DNA from: CAYMPW01 sp964558505
Lineage (GTDB): Archaea; Thermoplasmatota; Thermoplasmata; Methanomassiliicoccales; Methanomethylophilaceae
Direction of reading: 5' to 3'
Assembly: GCA_964558505.1 (NCBI GenBank)
Contig: CAZLEI010000021.1
Coordinates: 1 to 23,566, forward strand
Length of the DNA: 23,566 nucleotides
In this document: positions 21,390-23,566 of the stretch, piece after piece
How the letters are laid out: each line of letters opens with the position of its first letter
Numbering within the stretch: position 1 is the stretch's first letter
The notes under the pieces: generated by a model
What the model saw: only the letters and a program-made list of their open reading frames with translations
The model's database searches: none
Told to the model about the DNA's origin: nothing
Program-made: the position numbers and the translations under genes

Positions 21390-23566
21390 GTGAACGGGAA
21401 GATCATAGCTTTGACAGCGACGGTGTTCATAATCATCGCCGTCGTTGCAGTCGTATTGATGCCGTCGGAGTCATTCTCCGTACGTTATGATGCCAATACC
21501 GACGATCATGAAGGAACGACCGAAGACGGCAAACGTTATGCCCGCGGGGCTCAGGCAACGGCGGCCGATAACGGATTCACACGTCCAGGGTGCACATTCG
21601 TGCATTGGAACAGCGCGCCCGACGGATCGGGCGAGTGCGTGGACCCCGGCGACCCGATACATGTGAACGGCGACGTATGCCTGTTCGCCATCTGGTCTCA
21701 CGGGGTGTTCCAAAGATCTTCCGAAGCGATCCTCCTCGAAGAGGCGCCGCCCGATGCCGACGGACGTCACACGATAGACGCATCATCTTTCGAATCCTCG
21801 GACACCATGGTCCTCTCCGTTCGCTCCGTCGAGGATATGGAAGGTCTGCCGGTCTCGTTGCACATGCCGAACGGATCCGAGGTCCATATGAGCGCAGATG
21901 CATTTTCCGACATCGTATCGGCGGTGAATGAGTCGGGAGAACCGCTGACGGTGACCATAACGGACTCATGCGAGGGCCTTTGCGAGTCCCAGCGTGCCGC
22001 GGTCGGGAGCCTCTGTGCATACTCGATCACCATCGGATCGGGGGATTCGATGAGCACATTCTCCGAACCCATCGAGTTTGTCCTGCCCTACGATTGCGGA
22101 TGCGGTACGGCGATGGAGGTTTGGCACATCCCGCCGGAGGGCGAGGCATCCCCCATGGGCGCAGTGGACCTGGGGGACAGCGTGTCGTTCGCATCCGATC
22201 ACCTATCAGTTTTCGCCATCTCCGAGACCGTAGAGATGAAGACATCCGTGAAATCCGCGCCAGAGGAGGAGGTCCCGACAGAGGTGCTCGGAGCCTTCGA
22301 CTGCATAGTGGATGTGACAGCCTCCGACATCGTCCCGCGCGGGGACGGGGTCTGCAAGGGGGACCATCTGTCGATCACGACGACCGGCCATTACGAGAAG
22401 TATGAGACGAGGATATCCGTCACAGGCGCATCGCTCCTGTCGGAGGGGCTGTACGTGGTGGACGGAGTGTCGCCCGTGATGATAGATCTGCTCGTATACG
22501 GCGCGGACCATAGGATCGATGTCGTGCAGCCGCAGGTGGGAGGTACCATATCCGTGCAGAGGGCAGCCTCGGCCGGGATGTTCGTCCCGGTGGCGTCGGT
22601 TCCGGACGCGGGATACTCGCTGAAGCTCATCATCGTCACATGCGAGGACGAGTTCCAGTCGGTAGAGCCCACATCCAAGGGGTTCACAATGCCCGAATGC
22701 CCGGTAACCGTGACCGCATCGTTCGGGCAGGGGTCGTCCGAACATGCTGTCAACGTTCCGGCAGCTACCAAGATGTTCTCGGTGAGTGTTTCCGACGACA
22801 CCGTCGAGGACGGCGGGAGCTACCGCATCCAATTGAACGTCTCCCTCGGTTACATCAAGAACGCATCCTTCGCATTGAGGGTGAACGGGTCGGCCGTGGC
22901 GCTGGACAGTCTCAACAGGTGCACGATATCATCCGTGCATTGCGATCAGGACATAACCGTCACAGGCATCGAGAACTCGGTGTCGCACGGCGTCTCGATC
23001 CCCTCTGATCAGCAGGGGTATGTGCTGACGGTCGACAGGGAGAGGATCCCGGAGGAGGAATCGTACTCCATCTTCTTCTCGGTGTCCGAAGGATACCGTT
23101 GCGGCACGGGGTTCTCCGTGAACATCAACGGTCTCCCGGTCACGCTGGAAGAGGGATCGTTGCTGGTGGAGAACGTCCTGTCGCTGCAGAGGATAGATGT
23201 GATCGGAGTTGAACCGATACCCTATGCCGTGACTGCCGGGGATAACACAGCTGTTGTCTGCAACGGCATACCGGTATCGACGGCCACCATATTGGACACA
23301 TTGACCGTGGTGCCGGCCGAGGGTTATTCTCTGCCTGCGGCATATGCGGGTGCGGCGCGTGCCGTCGAGAACGTTGTAACGACGGACGACGGGTACATGA
23401 TAACAGGAGATGTGACATTCCCATCCGTGTACTCGGTGACGCCCGGAACGCATACGACCGTCTCGGACAGATTCGTAGTATCGGGAGATGGCGTCACTGT
23501 CTCTGCAGAAGAAGGCTATGGCCTTCCGGATGATTATTACGATGTCGTATCGGGGATGGCTGGAGT
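21390..23566 (+). CDS. Large exported surface repeat protein, 3' end outside window
   Basis: The frame runs from GTG 21390 to the window end without a stop (725 codons plus 2 nt). GAGGTG at 21378-21383 supports this start; in-frame ATGs at 21312 and 21321 are alternatives. A signal sequence or N-terminal anchor (KIIALTATVFIIIAVVAVVL) opens the protein. An InlB-type repeat follows at residues 31-102, ending in VCLFAIW. A segment to about residue 276 ends in DHLSVFAIS, resembling domains of clostridial surface proteins. From about residue 370, Ig-like units of about 75-80 residues are strung together, with recurring EGY or GY and VNG/ING motifs. Cysteines are frequent for an exported archaeal protein. 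It probably acts at the cell surface, perhaps in adhesion; the ligand is unknown. Confidence 0.85.
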   Translation, partial: MNGKIIALTATVFIIIAVVAVVLMPSESFSVRYDANTDDHEGTTEDGKRYARGAQATAADNGFTRPGCTFVHWNSAPDGSGECVDPGDPIHVNGDVCLFAIWSHGVFQRSSEAILLEEAPPDADGRHTIDASSFESSDTMVLSVRSVEDMEGLPVSLHMPNGSEVHMSADAFSDIVSAVNESGEPLTVTITDSCEGLCESQRAAVGSLCAYSITIGSGDSMSTFSEPIEFVLPYDCGCGTAMEVWHIPPEGEASPMGAVDLGDSVSFASDHLSVFAISETVEMKTSVKSAPEEEVPTEVLGAFDCIVDVTASDIVPRGDGVCKGDHLSITTTGHYEKYETRISVTGASLLSEGLYVVDGVSPVMIDLLVYGADHRIDVVQPQVGGTISVQRAASAGMFVPVASVPDAGYSLKLIIVTCEDEFQSVEPTSKGFTMPECPVTVTASFGQGSSEHAVNVPAATKMFSVSVSDDTVEDGGSYRIQLNVSLGYIKNASFALRVNGSAVALDSLNRCTISSVHCDQDITVTGIENSVSHGVSIPSDQQGYVLTVDRERIPEEESYSIFFSVSEGYRCGTGFSVNINGLPVTLEEGSLLVENVLSLQRIDVIGVEPIPYAVTAGDNTAVVCNGIPVSTATILDTLTVVPAEGYSLPAAYAGAARAVENVVTTDDGYMITGDVTFPSVYSVTPGTHTTVSDRFVVSGDGVTVSAEEGYGLPDDYYDVVSGMAG

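Overview
The window looks like chromosomal DNA of a euryarchaeal methanogen, most probably a gut-type member of the Methanomassiliicoccales (Thermoplasmata). This is inferred from gene content, since no rRNA marker is present. Archaeal hallmarks are sn-glycerol-1-phosphate dehydrogenase, the HMG-CoA synthase/thiolase/DUF35 trio, a Hel308 helicase, membrane-anchored LonB, the KEOPS subunit Cgi121, a UPF0179 protein, and TATA boxes about 25 nt upstream of several start codons. InlB-type (Listeria-Bacteroides) surface repeats at both edges suit an intestinal archaeon. Every complete gene I could define ends in TGA. The only TAG at a gene boundary lies between two polyphosphate-kinase-2 halves that are in the same reading frame.

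Layout. 1-1191: 3' part of a repeat-rich surface protein. 1267-2661: two-domain PPK2 split by one in-frame amber codon; it is best read as a single protein with a pyrrolysine or readthrough residue at position 198. 2728-6043: mevalonate-entry operon (HTH regulator, HMG-CoA synthase, thiolase homologue, DUF35 protein), ending in a strong hairpin. 6152-6283: tiny membrane protein. 6315-6776 (-): Cgi121. 6884-9036: thrB-thrC. 9037-11325 (-): hel308. 11421-12509: secreted transglutaminase-like protein. 12573-14654: LonB protease. 14702-16403: nadM, pncC and a MoeB/ThiF-like E1 enzyme with overlapping ends. 16459-17361: purC. 17364-18867 (-): egsA followed by UPF0179. 18933-19484: iron-sulfur flavoprotein. 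19462-20109 (-): possible HisA-related protein. 20191-20571: desulfoferrodoxin. 20722-21177: lysine/alanine-rich charged protein. 21390 to the window end: 5' part of a second large surface repeat protein, open for 725 codons.

How the genes fit together. The mevalonate operon and egsA feed archaeal lipid synthesis (isoprenoid chains and glycerol-1-phosphate backbone). thrB-thrC complete threonine synthesis, purC is a purine step, and nadM-pncC recycle NMN to NAD. Desulfoferrodoxin and the iron-sulfur flavoprotein suggest oxidative-stress defence in an anaerobe. The edge proteins and the transglutaminase-like protein are cell-surface products.

Main points to follow up: (1) the amber-interrupted PPK2, where the first domain's homology continues without a gap through the TAG and a stem-loop starts 4 nt after it; (2) the operon thiolase, which has glycine where the catalytic cysteine should be; (3) two alternating purine-pyrimidine tracts around one promoter; (4) a PCNA-binding-like tail on Hel308. 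No tRNA, rRNA, CRISPR array or insertion sequence was recognised, and no gap between genes exceeds 300 bases.
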